Assembly (NCBI GenBank): GCA_035295125.1
Contig: DATGJP010000068.1
Coordinates: forward strand, 62,001-126,000
DNA from: JAICMB01 sp035295125
GTDB taxonomy: Bacteria; Acidobacteriota; Terriglobia; Bryobacterales; Bryobacteraceae
Reading direction: 5' to 3'
Length of the DNA stretch: 64,000 bases
How positions within the stretch are numbered: the stretch's first letter is position 1; every line of letters starts with the position of its first letter. Under the pieces are notes generated by a model. The model made no database searches. It saw only the letters and a list, made by a program, of their open reading frames with translations, and was not told the DNA's origin. Position numbers and translations under genes: made by a program. Below are positions 49,055-59,800 of this stretch, piece after piece.

Positions 49055-52000
49055 CTATGGCGCCACCGGCTCGGGTGCGGTGGCAACCTCCCGGACTTGC
49101 TTCTTCCCCTTGCTTTTCTGGAAGCGCTCCTGGAACGCGGCCATGTATGTGTAGAACACCGGTGTTAAATACAAAGTAACAAGTTGCGAGAATAACAAGC
49201 CGCCGACAACCACCAGGCCGAGCGGCTGACGGGCCTCACCACCTGCCCCGTAACCGACCGCGATCGGCACTGCGCCCAAAAGAGCCGCCATCGTGGTCAT
49301 CATAATCGGCCGGAATCGAATCAGGCAGCCTTCGTAGATGGCCTTCATGGGAGGCAGCCCCTGGTTGCGCTCCGCCTCCAGCGCGAAGTCGATCTGCATA
49401 ATGGCGTTTTTCTCGACAATGCCGATCAGCATGATCAACCCGACGAACGCGTAGATGTTCAGATCCATCTTGAAGAGCCACAGCGTGATCAGTGCGCCGA
49501 AACCGGCCGACGGTAAACCCGAAAGAATCGTCATCGGGTGGATGTAGCTTTCGTACAGAATGCCCAGAACGATGTACACCACCATGATTGCAACAATGAG
49601 CAGAACCCAAAGGTTGCCCAGTGACGACTGGAAAGCCTTGGCAGCGCCCTGGAAGGACGTGCTGATGGTGGCCGGAAGCTGCTCGGCGGCGATCTTCTGA
49701 ATCTCCGCAACGACATCGCCTAGAGGCGCTTTCGGCGCCAGGTCAAACGACACCGTGACCGCCGGAAGCATCCCGCTGTGACTGATCGATTGCGGCCCAA
49801 TGTCGTTCTTGAGGTGTGCGAGCGTATCAAGCGGAATCAGCGGTCCGGCAGCGGATTTGAAATACAGGAGCGAAAGCGCGTGCGGATCGCGCTGATACTG
49901 AGGTTTCAGCTCCAGCAGGACCTTGTATTCGTTCACTGCGGCATAGATGGTCGACACCCAGCGCGGCCCATAAGCGTCATAAAAGCAGTTCTCGATCTCG
50001 GTGGCGTTCACCTGCAGTGCCGCGGCCTTGTCGCGATCGATTTCGACATCTACCTGCGGGCTGCGGACCGCAAGGTCGCTCGTAACGTCGAGGGTGCCCG
50101 GAATCTTCGCAATCGCGGCTTCCATTTTCTGGGCCGCCGCGTACAGTTCGGGTTTATCGGGCGACTGCAGCGTGAACTGATAAAGGCTCTTCGTCACCTG
50201 CCCCCCAATCCGAACTGTCGGAGGGTTCTGCAGGTACACCTTCATGCCGGGGAAGTTCGCAAGCTTGGGGCGAAGCTGTTCGATGATATCGTTGACCAAA
50301 ATAGAACGATCGGTTCGCGGCTTCAAGCGCACGACCAGCTGTCCGTAATTCGGTCCGCCGAGCGTCGAGGCCGAAGTTCCACCTACTGTCGACATCAGCG
50401 CCTCGACATTCGGGTTTTGACGGACGACCTCGGCTACGGCTCTTTGGTAGTCGATCATCTGGTAGAACGAAGTTCCCTGCTGCGCTTCTGTCGTGGCCAC
50501 CATCTGGTCCGTATCCTGGTCGGGTATGAAGCCTTTTGGAATCCGGATGAACATCCAAACTGTCGCGCCCAGCACGATCACGAAGGTTGCCATCACCAGG
50601 GCGCGATGGTTGAGCGCGATGCGCAGGGTGCGATCGTAAACGTGGAGCATTCCGTCGAAAAACCGCTCTGTGGCAAGATATGCCCACGATCGCTTGGCGT
50701 GATGCTGCGGGGGCTTCAGGAAGCGGCTGCACAACATCGGCGTAAGCGTTACCGAAACCACTCCCGAAATCAGAATCGCAACGCAGATGGTGACCGAGAA
50801 TTCGCGAAACAAGCGGCCGAGAATGCCGCCCATGAACAGCACGGGAATGAACACCGCCGCGAGCGACAACGTCATCGACACAATCGTAAAGCCGATCTCT
50901 TTCGATCCCGTCAGGGACGCCAGCAGGGGCTTTTCGCCTATTTCCATGTGACGGAAAATGTTCTCCAGCATCACAATCGCGTCGTCGACAACAAAGCCGA
51001 TCGAAAGAATCAGCGCCATCATCGACAGGTTATCCAGGCTGTAGTGCAGCAGGTACATGATGGCGAACGTTCCGACAATCGAGAACGGCAGAGCCAGGCT
51101 CGGAATGATGGTGGCGGACACATTCCGCAGGAAGAGGAAAATCACCATCACCACGAGTCCCAACGTGAGCAACATTGTGAACTGGACGTCGTGATAGGAC
51201 TCGAGGATCGTGTCGGAACGATCGTACAGAATATCCATGTGCACGGACGGCGGAATCTCGGCCTTAAATAGTGGGATCAGGTGTTTCACGCCATCCGTCA
51301 CTTCGATGGTGTTCGTTCCCGGCTGCCGCTGAATCGCCAGAATGACCGCCCGCTGATCGGTATCGTGGTTGTAGAACCAGGACGCTGTCTTATCGTCCTC
51401 CACGCTATCGATCACATTGCCAAGCTCCCCGAGCCGGACCGGCGAACCGTTGCGATACGTCACAATCAGCGGCTTGTACTGGTCGGCATTGGTCAATTGC
51501 CCGCTCGCCTGAAGCGTGAACGCCCGCTGCGGACCGATGATGGTTCCCGTCGGAAGGTTGACGTTCCAATTGCGCAGCGCATTCTCCACCTCGTTGATCC
51601 CGATCTGGCGCGAAGCCAGCTCGTGAGGGTCCACTTGTGCGTGTACCGCGTACTTCTGCGCGCCGAGAACCTGCACCTGCGCCACGCCGCTGACCATCGA
51701 AATCCGCTGCGCCACGCGAGTTTCGGCATACTCGTCGAGCGTATACAGCGGAAGCGTTTTCGAGGTCAGCGCCAGGTACAGAATGGGCTGGTCGGCCGGG
51801 TTCACCTTGGTAAACGTCGGGGGCGTGGGCATGCCCGTGGGCAGCAAACGCGCCGCCTGCGTGATCGCGGCCTGGACATCCACAGCGGCGCCGTCGAGGC
51901 TGCGGTTCAGGTTGAATTCGAGAGTGACCTGCGTCGAACCCAGCGAATTGATCGAGGTCATCGAGTCCAACCCGGCGATGTTCGAGAACTGGTTTTCAAG

Positions 52001-52198
52001 CGGAGTGGCCACAGCCGATGCCATGGTTTCCGGACTCGCGCCCGGCAGGCTCGCGGTGACCAACAGCGTTGGGAAATCGACGTTCGGAAGATCGCTGACC
52101 GCCAGCGATCGATACGCCACGAAGCCGAACAAGGCGATCGCAGCCATGAGCAAGCTGGTGGCGATCGGCCGGCGGATGAAGGTTTCCGAGAAATTCAT
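49055..52198 (-). CDS. RND efflux pump permease (MdtC/MdtB-like), copy 1
   Basis: A 1047-residue proton-driven inner-membrane pump of the hydrophobe/amphiphile RND family. It opens MNFSETFIRRPIATSLLMAA, with two large periplasmic loops and 12 helices. TM4 has the proton-relay Asp pair in GFVVDDAIVMLENIFRH, and PxSxx-type repeats and NAIMQIDFALEAERNQG mark TM10-11. The start ATG at 52198 overlaps the previous stop by one base (TGATG). Together with the next pump it would form a heterotrimer as MdtBC does. It ends one base before lysR. Confidence 0.94.
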   Translation of the reverse strand: MNFSETFIRRPIATSLLMAAIALFGFVAYRSLAVSDLPNVDFPTLLVTASLPGASPETMASAVATPLENQFSNIAGLDSMTSINSLGSTQVTLEFNLNRSLDGAAVDVQAAITQAARLLPTGMPTPPTFTKVNPADQPILYLALTSKTLPLYTLDEYAETRVAQRISMVSGVAQVQVLGAQKYAVHAQVDPHELASRQIGINEVENALRNWNVNLPTGTIIGPQRAFTLQASGQLTNADQYKPLIVTYRNGSPVRLGELGNVIDSVEDDKTASWFYNHDTDQRAVILAIQRQPGTNTIEVTDGVKHLIPLFKAEIPPSVHMDILYDRSDTILESYHDVQFTMLLTLGLVVMVIFLFLRNVSATIIPSLALPFSIVGTFAIMYLLHYSLDNLSMMALILSIGFVVDDAIVMLENIFRHMEIGEKPLLASLTGSKEIGFTIVSMTLSLAAVFIPVLFMGGILGRLFREFSVTICVAILISGVVSVTLTPMLCSRFLKPPQHHAKRSWAYLATERFFDGMLHVYDRTLRIALNHRALVMATFVIVLGATVWMFIRIPKGFIPDQDTDQMVATTEAQQGTSFYQMIDYQRAVAEVVRQNPNVEALMSTVGGTSASTLGGPNYGQLVVRLKPRTDRSILVNDIIEQLRPKLANFPGMKVYLQNPPTVRIGGQVTKSLYQFTLQSPDKPELYAAAQKMEAAIAKIPGTLDVTSDLAVRSPQVDVEIDRDKAAALQVNATEIENCFYDAYGPRWVSTIYAAVNEYKVLLELKPQYQRDPHALSLLYFKSAAGPLIPLDTLAHLKNDIGPQSISHSGMLPAVTVSFDLAPKAPLGDVVAEIQKIAAEQLPATISTSFQGAAKAFQSSLGNLWVLLIVAIMVVYIVLGILYESYIHPMTILSGLPSAGFGALITLWLFKMDLNIYAFVGLIMLIGIVEKNAIMQIDFALEAERNQGLPPMKAIYEGCLIRFRPIMMTTMAALLGAVPIAVGYGAGGEARQPLGLVVVGGLLFSQLVTLYLTPVFYTYMAAFQERFQKSKGKKQVREVATAPEPVAP

Positions 52199-55100
52199 CA
52201 ATCACCCACCGACGGCGAGGCCTGCGGTACCAGATCGTCCACACTGACCGGCCGGCCTTTCCGCCAGCGCTCTAAAATAGCAGCCATGAAAGTATAAACC
52301 ACGGGCGTAAGGTAAAGCGTAATCAACTGCGAGCAAACCAGACCGCCGACCACAGCCAGGCCCAAAGGACGCCGCGCTTCCCCGCCCGCGCCCCAGCCGA
52401 GCGAGATCGGCAGAGACCCTAGCAGCGCCGCCATCGTAGTCATCATGATCGGCCGGAAACGAATCAGGCAGCCTTCATAAACTGCTTCGGCAGGCTTCTT
52501 CCCATGCCGGCGCTCCGCCTCCAAAGCGAAATCGATCTGCATGATCGCGTTCTTCTTTACAATGCCAACCAGCATCATGAGGCCGACAAACGAATAGATG
52601 TTCAGGTCGGTGCCGAAAAGAATCAGCGTGAGCAAGGCGCCGAGTCCGGCCGAAGGAAGACCACTCAAAATGGTCAGCGGATGGATGTAGCTTTCGTACA
52701 GCACGCCAAGAACGATATACACCACGGCAATGGCGATGATCAGCAGCAGGCTGAGATTTGTCAGCGACGCCTGGAAAGCCTTGGCGGTCCCCTCGAATGT
52801 CGCCGTCATGTTGGCCGGCAGGACCCGGCTGGCGGTTTCTTGAATCGCCGAGACCGCATCACCCAGGGGAACCCCGGTCTTGAGATTGAAGGAAACCGTA
52901 ACTGACGGAAGCTGCCCCGCATGATTGATGGACTGCGGTCCCGCATCCATGCGCGTCTTCGCTATCGCATCCAGCGGAATCAGGCCTGCCGTGGGCGACT
53001 TGAAATAGATTTTCTGCAGATAATCGGCAAACGTCTGGTACTTCGGCTGAATCTCGAGCAGAACCTTGTACTGATTCGACGGAGCATAGATCGTCGAGAT
53101 CCAGTTCGGGCCGTAGGCATTGTAAAGAACCGACTCGATCTGAGTGGCATTCAATCCGTACGTGGCCGCCTTGTCCCGATCGATATCGAGGTTCACCCGG
53201 GGCGTCTTGATCTGCATGTCCGTGTTGACATCGGCGACGCCCGGAATCTTGGCGATCTCACGCTCCAGAATTGGGGCCTGGGCATACAAAGCCGCGGTAT
53301 CGGGGCTCTGCAACGTAAAGGCGTACTGGCTTTTCGTCATGTGGCCGCCGATGCGAATGCTCGTCGGCATGGTCATGTACACACGGAAGCCAGGGTCGCC
53401 CGAAACAAGGGGCCGCAGCCGGTCGATGATCTGCACCACGCTCATCTCACGCTGCCGGCGAGGCTTCAACTGAACCCACATGCGGGAGGTCCCGGAGCCG
53501 TTCCAGCTCCCTCCCACGCTCATCATAAACGTGTCGACGTTCGGATCTTTCCGCAGAATATCGGAGACCTTTTGGGCGTACGTCACCATCTGGTAATACG
53601 AAGTTCCTTGCGCGGCCTCGGCGGTTACGGAGAACTGGTCCATGTCCTGGTCGGGGATGAAGCCTTTGGGAACCACGCGGAATAGCCAGCCTGTGGTCAG
53701 CAACACCGCGACAAAAAGCACGCCCATTACGTAACGGTGCTTCAGAACACCGGACAGGCTCCACGCGTAGAAACGATACATGGCGTTGAAGCCGCCCTCA
53801 ATCGCGCGGTAAAAGATATTACGGCGGCCGGGTTGAGCATGCCGCAGAAAACGGCTGCACAGCATCGGCGTCAGCGTGATCGAGACCATACCCGATATGA
53901 GAATGGCCGTACAGATGGTCACCGCGAACTCGCGGAACAGACGGCCCAGGATTCCACCCATGAACAGGATGGGAATGAACACCGCAGCGAGCGACACGGT
54001 CATCGAAATGATCGTAAAGCCGATCTCTTTCGAGCCCCGCAGCGCCGCCTCGAACGGCTCCTCCCCCTGCTCCATGTGGCGAACGATATTCTCCAGCATG
54101 ACGATCGCATCGTCGACGACGAATCCGATGCAGAGAATCAACGCCATCATCGACAGGTTGTCGAGGCTGTAATCAAGCACGTACATGATGGCGAGAGCGC
54201 CCATGATCGAGAAGGGCAGCGCCATCGCCGGGATGAGGGTCGCGGAGGCGTTCCGGAGGAACAGGAATATCACCATGACCACGAGAGCCAGCGTGATTCC
54301 CATGGTCTTCTGAATGTCGTTGAAAGCCTCGCGAATGTTTACCGACCGGTCGAAACGCACCCGCAAGTGAACCGCGGGCGGGATCTGCGACTGGAAAAAC
54401 GGCAGTAAACGCCGGATCTCATCGGTTACCTCGATCGTATTCGTGCCGGGCTGGCGCATGATGGCCAGGTTGATGGCTCGCTCCGCGCCGTCCGGAAAAT
54501 ACGTCCAGGACGCGTTCTTGTCGTCCTCGATGCTGTCCACGACGTCCGCGATCTCCGAAAGATGCACCGGCCGGCCCTGCTTCCAGCTCACCACCATGTT
54601 GCGGTACTCGGAAGCCTTCATCAACTGGCCGTTTGCCTGGACGTTGTAAGCCGTATGCGGCCCGAACAACGTTCCCGTAGGCATGTTTGTGTTCCATCCC
54701 TGGACCGCGGTGGCCACCTGATCGAGGCCCATCTGTTTGGAGGCGAGCTTCGTGGGATCGACATCGATGCGCACAGCATATTTTGTCGAGCCGAAGACCT
54801 GCACTTGCGCCACACCGCTGACCATCGAGATGCGCTGGGCGACCAGCGTTTCGGCGTACTCGTCCAGGGTCCAGAGCGGCAGCGTGGGCGCGCTCAGCGC
54901 CAGCATCATGATGGGCTGGTCGGCCGGGTTGAACTTCCGGAATGACGGCGGAGCGGGCATGCCGGGCGGCAGCAGCGGACCGCATTCCGCAATCGCGGTC
55001 TGCACGTCCACCGCGGCGCCGTCGAGATCGCGATTCAGATCGAACTGCAGGGTGATCTGGGTATTACCCGTGGAGCTCGAAGACGTCATCTCCTCGAGTC

Positions 55101-55326
55101 CCGCGATCATTGTGAACTGCCTTTCGAGCGGGGTCGCTACCGCCGACGCCATAGTCGCCGGATCGGCGCCGGGAAGACTGGCGGATACTGTCAGGGTAGG
55201 GAAATCGACACTCGGAAGATCGCTAACCGGCAGCGCACGATAAGACACGATCCCGAAGAGAGCGATACCCAGCATCAGGAGACTCGTGGCGATAGGCCGC
55301 CGGATAAAGATCTCTGAAAAATTCAA
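52198..55326 (-). CDS. RND efflux pump permease (MdtB/MdtC-like), copy 2
   Basis: A 1042-residue RND pump, clearly paralogous to the next gene (NFSEIFIRRPIATSLLMLGI; GFVVDDAIVMLENIVRHMEQ; KKNAIMQIDFALEAERRHG). Both keep the TM4 Asp-Asp pair. The start is TTG at 55326, supported by AAGGAG 8 bases upstream and by the conserved NFSE beginning; no ATG is near. A membrane fusion protein gene lies 27 bases upstream on the same strand. The outer-membrane TolC partner is not encoded in the window. Confidence 0.94.
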   Translation of the reverse strand: MNFSEIFIRRPIATSLLMLGIALFGIVSYRALPVSDLPSVDFPTLTVSASLPGADPATMASAVATPLERQFTMIAGLEEMTSSSSTGNTQITLQFDLNRDLDGAAVDVQTAIAECGPLLPPGMPAPPSFRKFNPADQPIMMLALSAPTLPLWTLDEYAETLVAQRISMVSGVAQVQVFGSTKYAVRIDVDPTKLASKQMGLDQVATAVQGWNTNMPTGTLFGPHTAYNVQANGQLMKASEYRNMVVSWKQGRPVHLSEIADVVDSIEDDKNASWTYFPDGAERAINLAIMRQPGTNTIEVTDEIRRLLPFFQSQIPPAVHLRVRFDRSVNIREAFNDIQKTMGITLALVVMVIFLFLRNASATLIPAMALPFSIMGALAIMYVLDYSLDNLSMMALILCIGFVVDDAIVMLENIVRHMEQGEEPFEAALRGSKEIGFTIISMTVSLAAVFIPILFMGGILGRLFREFAVTICTAILISGMVSITLTPMLCSRFLRHAQPGRRNIFYRAIEGGFNAMYRFYAWSLSGVLKHRYVMGVLFVAVLLTTGWLFRVVPKGFIPDQDMDQFSVTAEAAQGTSYYQMVTYAQKVSDILRKDPNVDTFMMSVGGSWNGSGTSRMWVQLKPRRQREMSVVQIIDRLRPLVSGDPGFRVYMTMPTSIRIGGHMTKSQYAFTLQSPDTAALYAQAPILEREIAKIPGVADVNTDMQIKTPRVNLDIDRDKAATYGLNATQIESVLYNAYGPNWISTIYAPSNQYKVLLEIQPKYQTFADYLQKIYFKSPTAGLIPLDAIAKTRMDAGPQSINHAGQLPSVTVSFNLKTGVPLGDAVSAIQETASRVLPANMTATFEGTAKAFQASLTNLSLLLIIAIAVVYIVLGVLYESYIHPLTILSGLPSAGLGALLTLILFGTDLNIYSFVGLMMLVGIVKKNAIMQIDFALEAERRHGKKPAEAVYEGCLIRFRPIMMTTMAALLGSLPISLGWGAGGEARRPLGLAVVGGLVCSQLITLYLTPVVYTFMAAILERWRKGRPVSVDDLVPQASPSVGD

Positions 55327-55353
55327 TGCTGGATCTCCTTCGGAATGCCAGGC

Positions 55354-56646
55354 TTAGTGCGCGGGCGGCTGGCCATCTCGGTGAGTGCCTCCAGCTCCGT
55401 CCGAGCCCGGCGATGGAGGGCCGCCGCCACCCATCGGTTCCTTGAGTTGCACGCGGCTTCCCGGCGCCAGCCGCAACTGGCCGTCCGTTATCACCGTTTC
55501 GCCTACTTGCAACCCTTTTTCAATCACGAGTTCCTGTTTGACCCGCGAACCCGCAACGACCGGCCGAAACTCCGCCTTCTGGTCCTGGGTCACGACGTAT
55601 ACGAAGGTTCCGTCCTGGCCCGTCTGCAGCGCCTGGTTGGGGATGATCATCGCATCGCGCTGCGTGGTGAGCTGCAGAGTCACACGTAAAAACTCGCCAG
55701 GCCACAGTCTCCGGCCTTCATTTTGGAAAGTCCCCTTCAGCTTGATGGTTCCCGTACTCGGGTCTACCGTGTTGTCGACAAACGTCAGAACCCCCGTCTC
55801 CGGGGAAATCGAATCATCCTGGGCCGAGGCGGTTACGGGTAATTTACGGTCCGCCATGTACTGCTTGATCTGGCGAAGGAACGACTCCGGAACCGCGAAA
55901 GTCACATAGATCGGCTGCACCTGGTTGATGGTGACGAGCTCGACGGTGTTCGCCGCAACGAGATTCCCTTGCTTGACTGTCAGATTGCCGGTGCGCCCGT
56001 CAATGGGTGACCGGATACTGGTATAGCCAAGCATGACCTTCGCGGTTTCAAGCGCCGCCTGCGCAGCATTGATATCGGCCTTAGCGCTTTCGATGGCAGC
56101 CCGATCGGCTCCTACCGACTGCGTCAGAGCATCCGCATTCGACACCATCTGGTCTGCTTGTTCCTTAGACATTACGCCTTCGTCGAATAGCTTGGTGTAC
56201 CGGGCAGCCTGTGCGCTAGCGTATTTCTGTTGGGCGATGTCCTTCGCGAGGTTAGCCTCGGCTTGGAGCAACTGCGCCCTTCCCCGCGCCAACGTCGCCT
56301 CAGCCTGGTTGACCTGGCCCTGATAAGGCCGAGGGTCGATGCTGAACAGCAGGTCGTCTTTCTTTACGAAATCGCCTTCCTGGAAGTGCACCTGGTTGAG
56401 TGCGCCGCCCACCTGGGCTTTGACGCTGATCGTGGAATAAGCTTCGACATTGCCGATTACCTGAATTTGAATTGGGACATCCTTTTGGACGACTCTCGCC
56501 ACCGTGACCGGAACCGCCATGCCGTCGCTCCCGTGTCCGCCTCCGGGACCTGCCGCCTGCGTTGCCTTACCGTTTGCGTTGCACCCCGTAAAAACGATCG
56601 GAGCCGTTACGACAAGTCCAACAGCGAGAAGTCGGAACACGAGCAT
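55354..56646 (-). CDS. RND membrane fusion lipoprotein (MdtA/AcrA-like)
   Basis: A 430-residue periplasmic adaptor. From ATG 56646 it has a lipoprotein signal ending VFTGC, so it would be lipid-anchored to the inner membrane. The lipoyl-like and hairpin parts are NVEAYSTISVKAQVGGALNQ, LLFSIDPRPYQGQVNQAEAT (in part) and the long coiled coil to ~residue 200; the beta-barrel follows (YTSIRSPIDGRTGNLTVKQG). The C-terminus is Gly/Pro/His-rich. ATG 56673 is an alternative start. It links the two RND pumps to an outer-membrane channel. Substrates may be drugs, bile-salt-like compounds or metabolites. Confidence 0.92.
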   Translation of the reverse strand: MLVFRLLAVGLVVTAPIVFTGCNANGKATQAAGPGGGHGSDGMAVPVTVARVVQKDVPIQIQVIGNVEAYSTISVKAQVGGALNQVHFQEGDFVKKDDLLFSIDPRPYQGQVNQAEATLARGRAQLLQAEANLAKDIAQQKYASAQAARYTKLFDEGVMSKEQADQMVSNADALTQSVGADRAAIESAKADINAAQAALETAKVMLGYTSIRSPIDGRTGNLTVKQGNLVAANTVELVTINQVQPIYVTFAVPESFLRQIKQYMADRKLPVTASAQDDSISPETGVLTFVDNTVDPSTGTIKLKGTFQNEGRRLWPGEFLRVTLQLTTQRDAMIIPNQALQTGQDGTFVYVVTQDQKAEFRPVVAGSRVKQELVIEKGLQVGETVITDGQLRLAPGSRVQLKEPMGGGGPPSPGSDGAGGTHRDGQPPAH

Positions 56647-56751
56647 CCTGTCAAATTTCCCCGCTTGGAACATATATATCGTCACGGCGTATAACTTCCT
56701 CAAAAGGTTACAGATAGATCGAAACGCAGCTCCGCCTTCAGGCGGTATTCC

Positions 56752-56784
56752 GACAGACAAACGGCGGCCTCCAGGAGGCCGCCG
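56752..56784 (-). terminator. Rho-independent-type terminator of the TonB-dependent receptor gene
   Basis: On the minus strand CGGCGGCCTC-CTG-GAGGCCGCCG forms a perfect 10-bp GC-rich stem (56762-56784) followed by TTTGTCTGTC. It lies 24 bases past the receptor's stop codon and separates it from the efflux operon downstream. Confidence 0.75.
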
Positions 56785-56807
56785 CCGTTACAATCCGTAT
56801 TTTAGCT

Positions 56808-59800
56808 CTAGAATTCCAATCGCAGGGCCATCTGGATCTGCCGCGGACCGCCGGAGTACCCGGCCGTCGTGCCGACCGAGGTCGCCGTGGCGCTCCCGAC
56901 CGTTGCGGTGATCTGACCGAACGAGGCGCTGCTTCGGTCGTGAACCGGATTGGCGAAGTTCGTGTGGTTGAACAGGTTGAAGAAATCCGCGCGGAACTGC
57001 AACCGCGCCCGGCCATCTTCACGGAAAATGAAGCTCTTTACCGCCGTAAAGTCATAGTTAACCAGGCCAGGGCCATAATACTGATTGCGCCCTGATGTCC
57101 CCACTCGTCCCGTCGGAGGCACAAGCGAGAAATAGCTTGTGTCGAACGCCCGGTCCGGATTGCTGTAGTTGGTTTGCAGCGGCCCGGTTCCAAGCACGTC
57201 CAGGCGGTCGGCGCCCGTCTGATTGAAACCGCTGAAATCGGCCGCGGTGTCCACCATAGTGAACGGCTGACCCGTCTGCGCGCTCGTGATACCCGCAATC
57301 TGCCAGCCTCCGAGGAGTTGGCGATTGAAGGTATTACGCCAGCCAAATAACCGGTGTCCCGGTCCGACCGGCAAGTCGATGTTGTACACCACCACCGCAC
57401 GCTGCCGGGTATCGAAGGACGAAGGACCGCGCTCCAGGTTGATGTGGTTGCGGTCGTCGACGCCGCCGGCCTCGCCGCTCGAGCCAAAGAACGCCGAAGC
57501 ATCGTCGATCGATTTACTCAGCGTGTAGGAGGCTTGCAGGAAATATCCGTGAGTGGATTGGTATTTCAGCGTTGCGACCATTCCGTTGTAAATCGAGTTC
57601 CCAATGTCCTTGCCTGTGCCGATAGCCCCAAACGTGGGATATGGATATACCTGCACGTTCGGTGCTTGATTGCCGCGCAGGGCAGGATTGTTCACAATCA
57701 CGCTCGGCTGATTCTGATCGACGAACAGCCCCAGCTTGTGGCCGGCGCTGCCTTGGTAATCGATTTCGAATGAAGTTTTCGTGCCCATTCGCCTCTGGAT
57801 CCCGAAGTTGTACTGATACAGATAGGCGCTGCGGATGTTCGGGTCTTCCGCGCTGAACCCGACCAGGCCGATGAGCGGCTTGCCACTGGCATCGAATTTC
57901 ACTAGCGGGACGTTCTGATTGAAACCGATGGCCCATGGGAATTTGGACGTCTGCGTTACGCCGGCAGTCTGAGTCGTTTGCAGATTGTACGGCGCATTCA
58001 AGCCCAGGTTCGCGGGGATATTGTTGAAGATGTCGTCATATCCGACCCGGAATCCCAAGCGTATCACAGTGTCGTCATTGCCGAAAATCTTCTTGGCGAA
58101 ACGCGGCGTGTACGCAAGGCCGATAACCGGCGCGAAATTGTTCTTATCCGACTTCACGCCGCTGTCGCTGAGCGTGAACGGCGCCTGGGTCAGAGTAATG
58201 GCCGACGGACCAACTTTGGTAGGATCGATCACGACCAGTTGATTCGTCCCGAGCAGAACCGGTCCAACGCCCGGGAGGAAATTCACAGCATCTTTGCGGT
58301 TCTGGTAGATCGCTGATGGATACTCGTAGCGAATTCCGTAGTTAATGGTCAGGTTGTCCTTAACTTTGTATTGGTCTTGCCAGTAAAGGTCCCATGGAAG
58401 GCGATCCCAATATGCCAGCGTGCTACCGGTCTTGAATTGCGAGCTGTTCACCTGCCCCGCTGCAAAATCGGCCCAGCTCAGAAAGCTGAAGGAACCGCGT
58501 TCGACGCTGTCCAGATATCGTCGTGCCTGTTCCCGCCGAATGTGGAAGCCGAAACGAATGGAATGCTTACTCGCTCCAAACGGCGCGATCCACGACATGT
58601 TGTCGAACAACTCTGTGGTGTTTGTGATGCGTCCTTGTGGCAAATTCGTCGTGCTTCCCAGGGGCGAAAATCCTCCGGACACGCTCACCGTCGGGAGTCC
58701 CGAGTCCTGGATGTTCTTGGAGCCATCCACCACGCCAGCAAGAGGCTGGCCGTTGATTTGGAATACCGAGGCCGCGTTCAACCCGATATCCTGTACGGTG
58801 ATAAATGTCTGGTTTCGTGAATATCCGAGGCGGAATTCGTTTAAAAGCGAAGGTGAGAATACATGGGTCTCGGTCAGGACCCCATTTCTGCTCACCGGTG
58901 TGTTGCCGTTGCCGCCTTCGGACGGCAGTTTCCCTGGTGTAAACGTGGCGGCCTGGGTGTCGATAAACCGGCCCATGAGGTTGTCTTTGTCGCTGAATTT
59001 GTGATCGACGCGGATCAATCCGGTGTAGTCGAACTGCGTCGACCCCACGTTCGCAATGAAGTTGTTGGCGCCCACCGATGTATTCGGGGTTGGCCAGAAC
59101 TTCAACAACTGCTGCGAGATCGGGTCGGTTACTTGAGCCCGCTCCGCGGCCGTCGGAACGCGCGTGAGGCTGACAGTCGGGGCCACCTGGCGGAACTCCT
59201 CAAACGATCCGAAAATAAAGGTTTTGTTTTTGATGATCGGACCGCCAAGCGTGCCCCCGAATTGATTGCGATGCAGCGGGTTCTTCGTTCCACTAGCCTT
59301 ATTTGTGAAGAAATCGGTGGCGTCGAAATCGGAATTGCGCAGGTACTCGAACAGCGACCCGTGCAGCGAATTACTTCCGCTCTTTGTGACCTCGGTCACC
59401 TGTCCGCCCGTGCCGCGGCCGAATTCAGCGGTCGAGACGCTCGTCTGAATCGCAAACTCCTGCACCGCGTCCGTGATCCGGAAATTATTCAGGTTCGAAT
59501 TGACCTGCGTGTCCATATTGCTCACACCGTCGAGCAGGTAGATATTCGATTGCGATCTCGCGCCCGCGACGTTGAAACTGAACACCTGGGTTCCTGTCGC
59601 AGTCGGCACCACTCCAGGCGTGATCAGCGCAAGATCGAGCGCCTGCCGGCCATTGAGCGGCATGGCATCGATGTTGCGGCTGTCCACCACGCTGCTCAGC
59701 GTGCTCTTGTCGTTCTCAAGCAGTGGCGCCACGGCCTCGACTTGTACAGACTCGGCCAGGCTGCCGACCTCGAGTGTCAGCTCGAGGTGCGTGATCTGTT

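Noticed and set aside
49778..51271. A 497-codon plus-strand open frame opposite the RND pump gene
   Set aside because: It is antisense to a clear RND permease, is rich in Arg/His as expected for a GC-rich shadow frame, and has no family motif or ribosome binding site. Similar frames opposite the second pump (53737-54408) and the TonB-dependent receptor (58863-59954) are rejected for the same reason.
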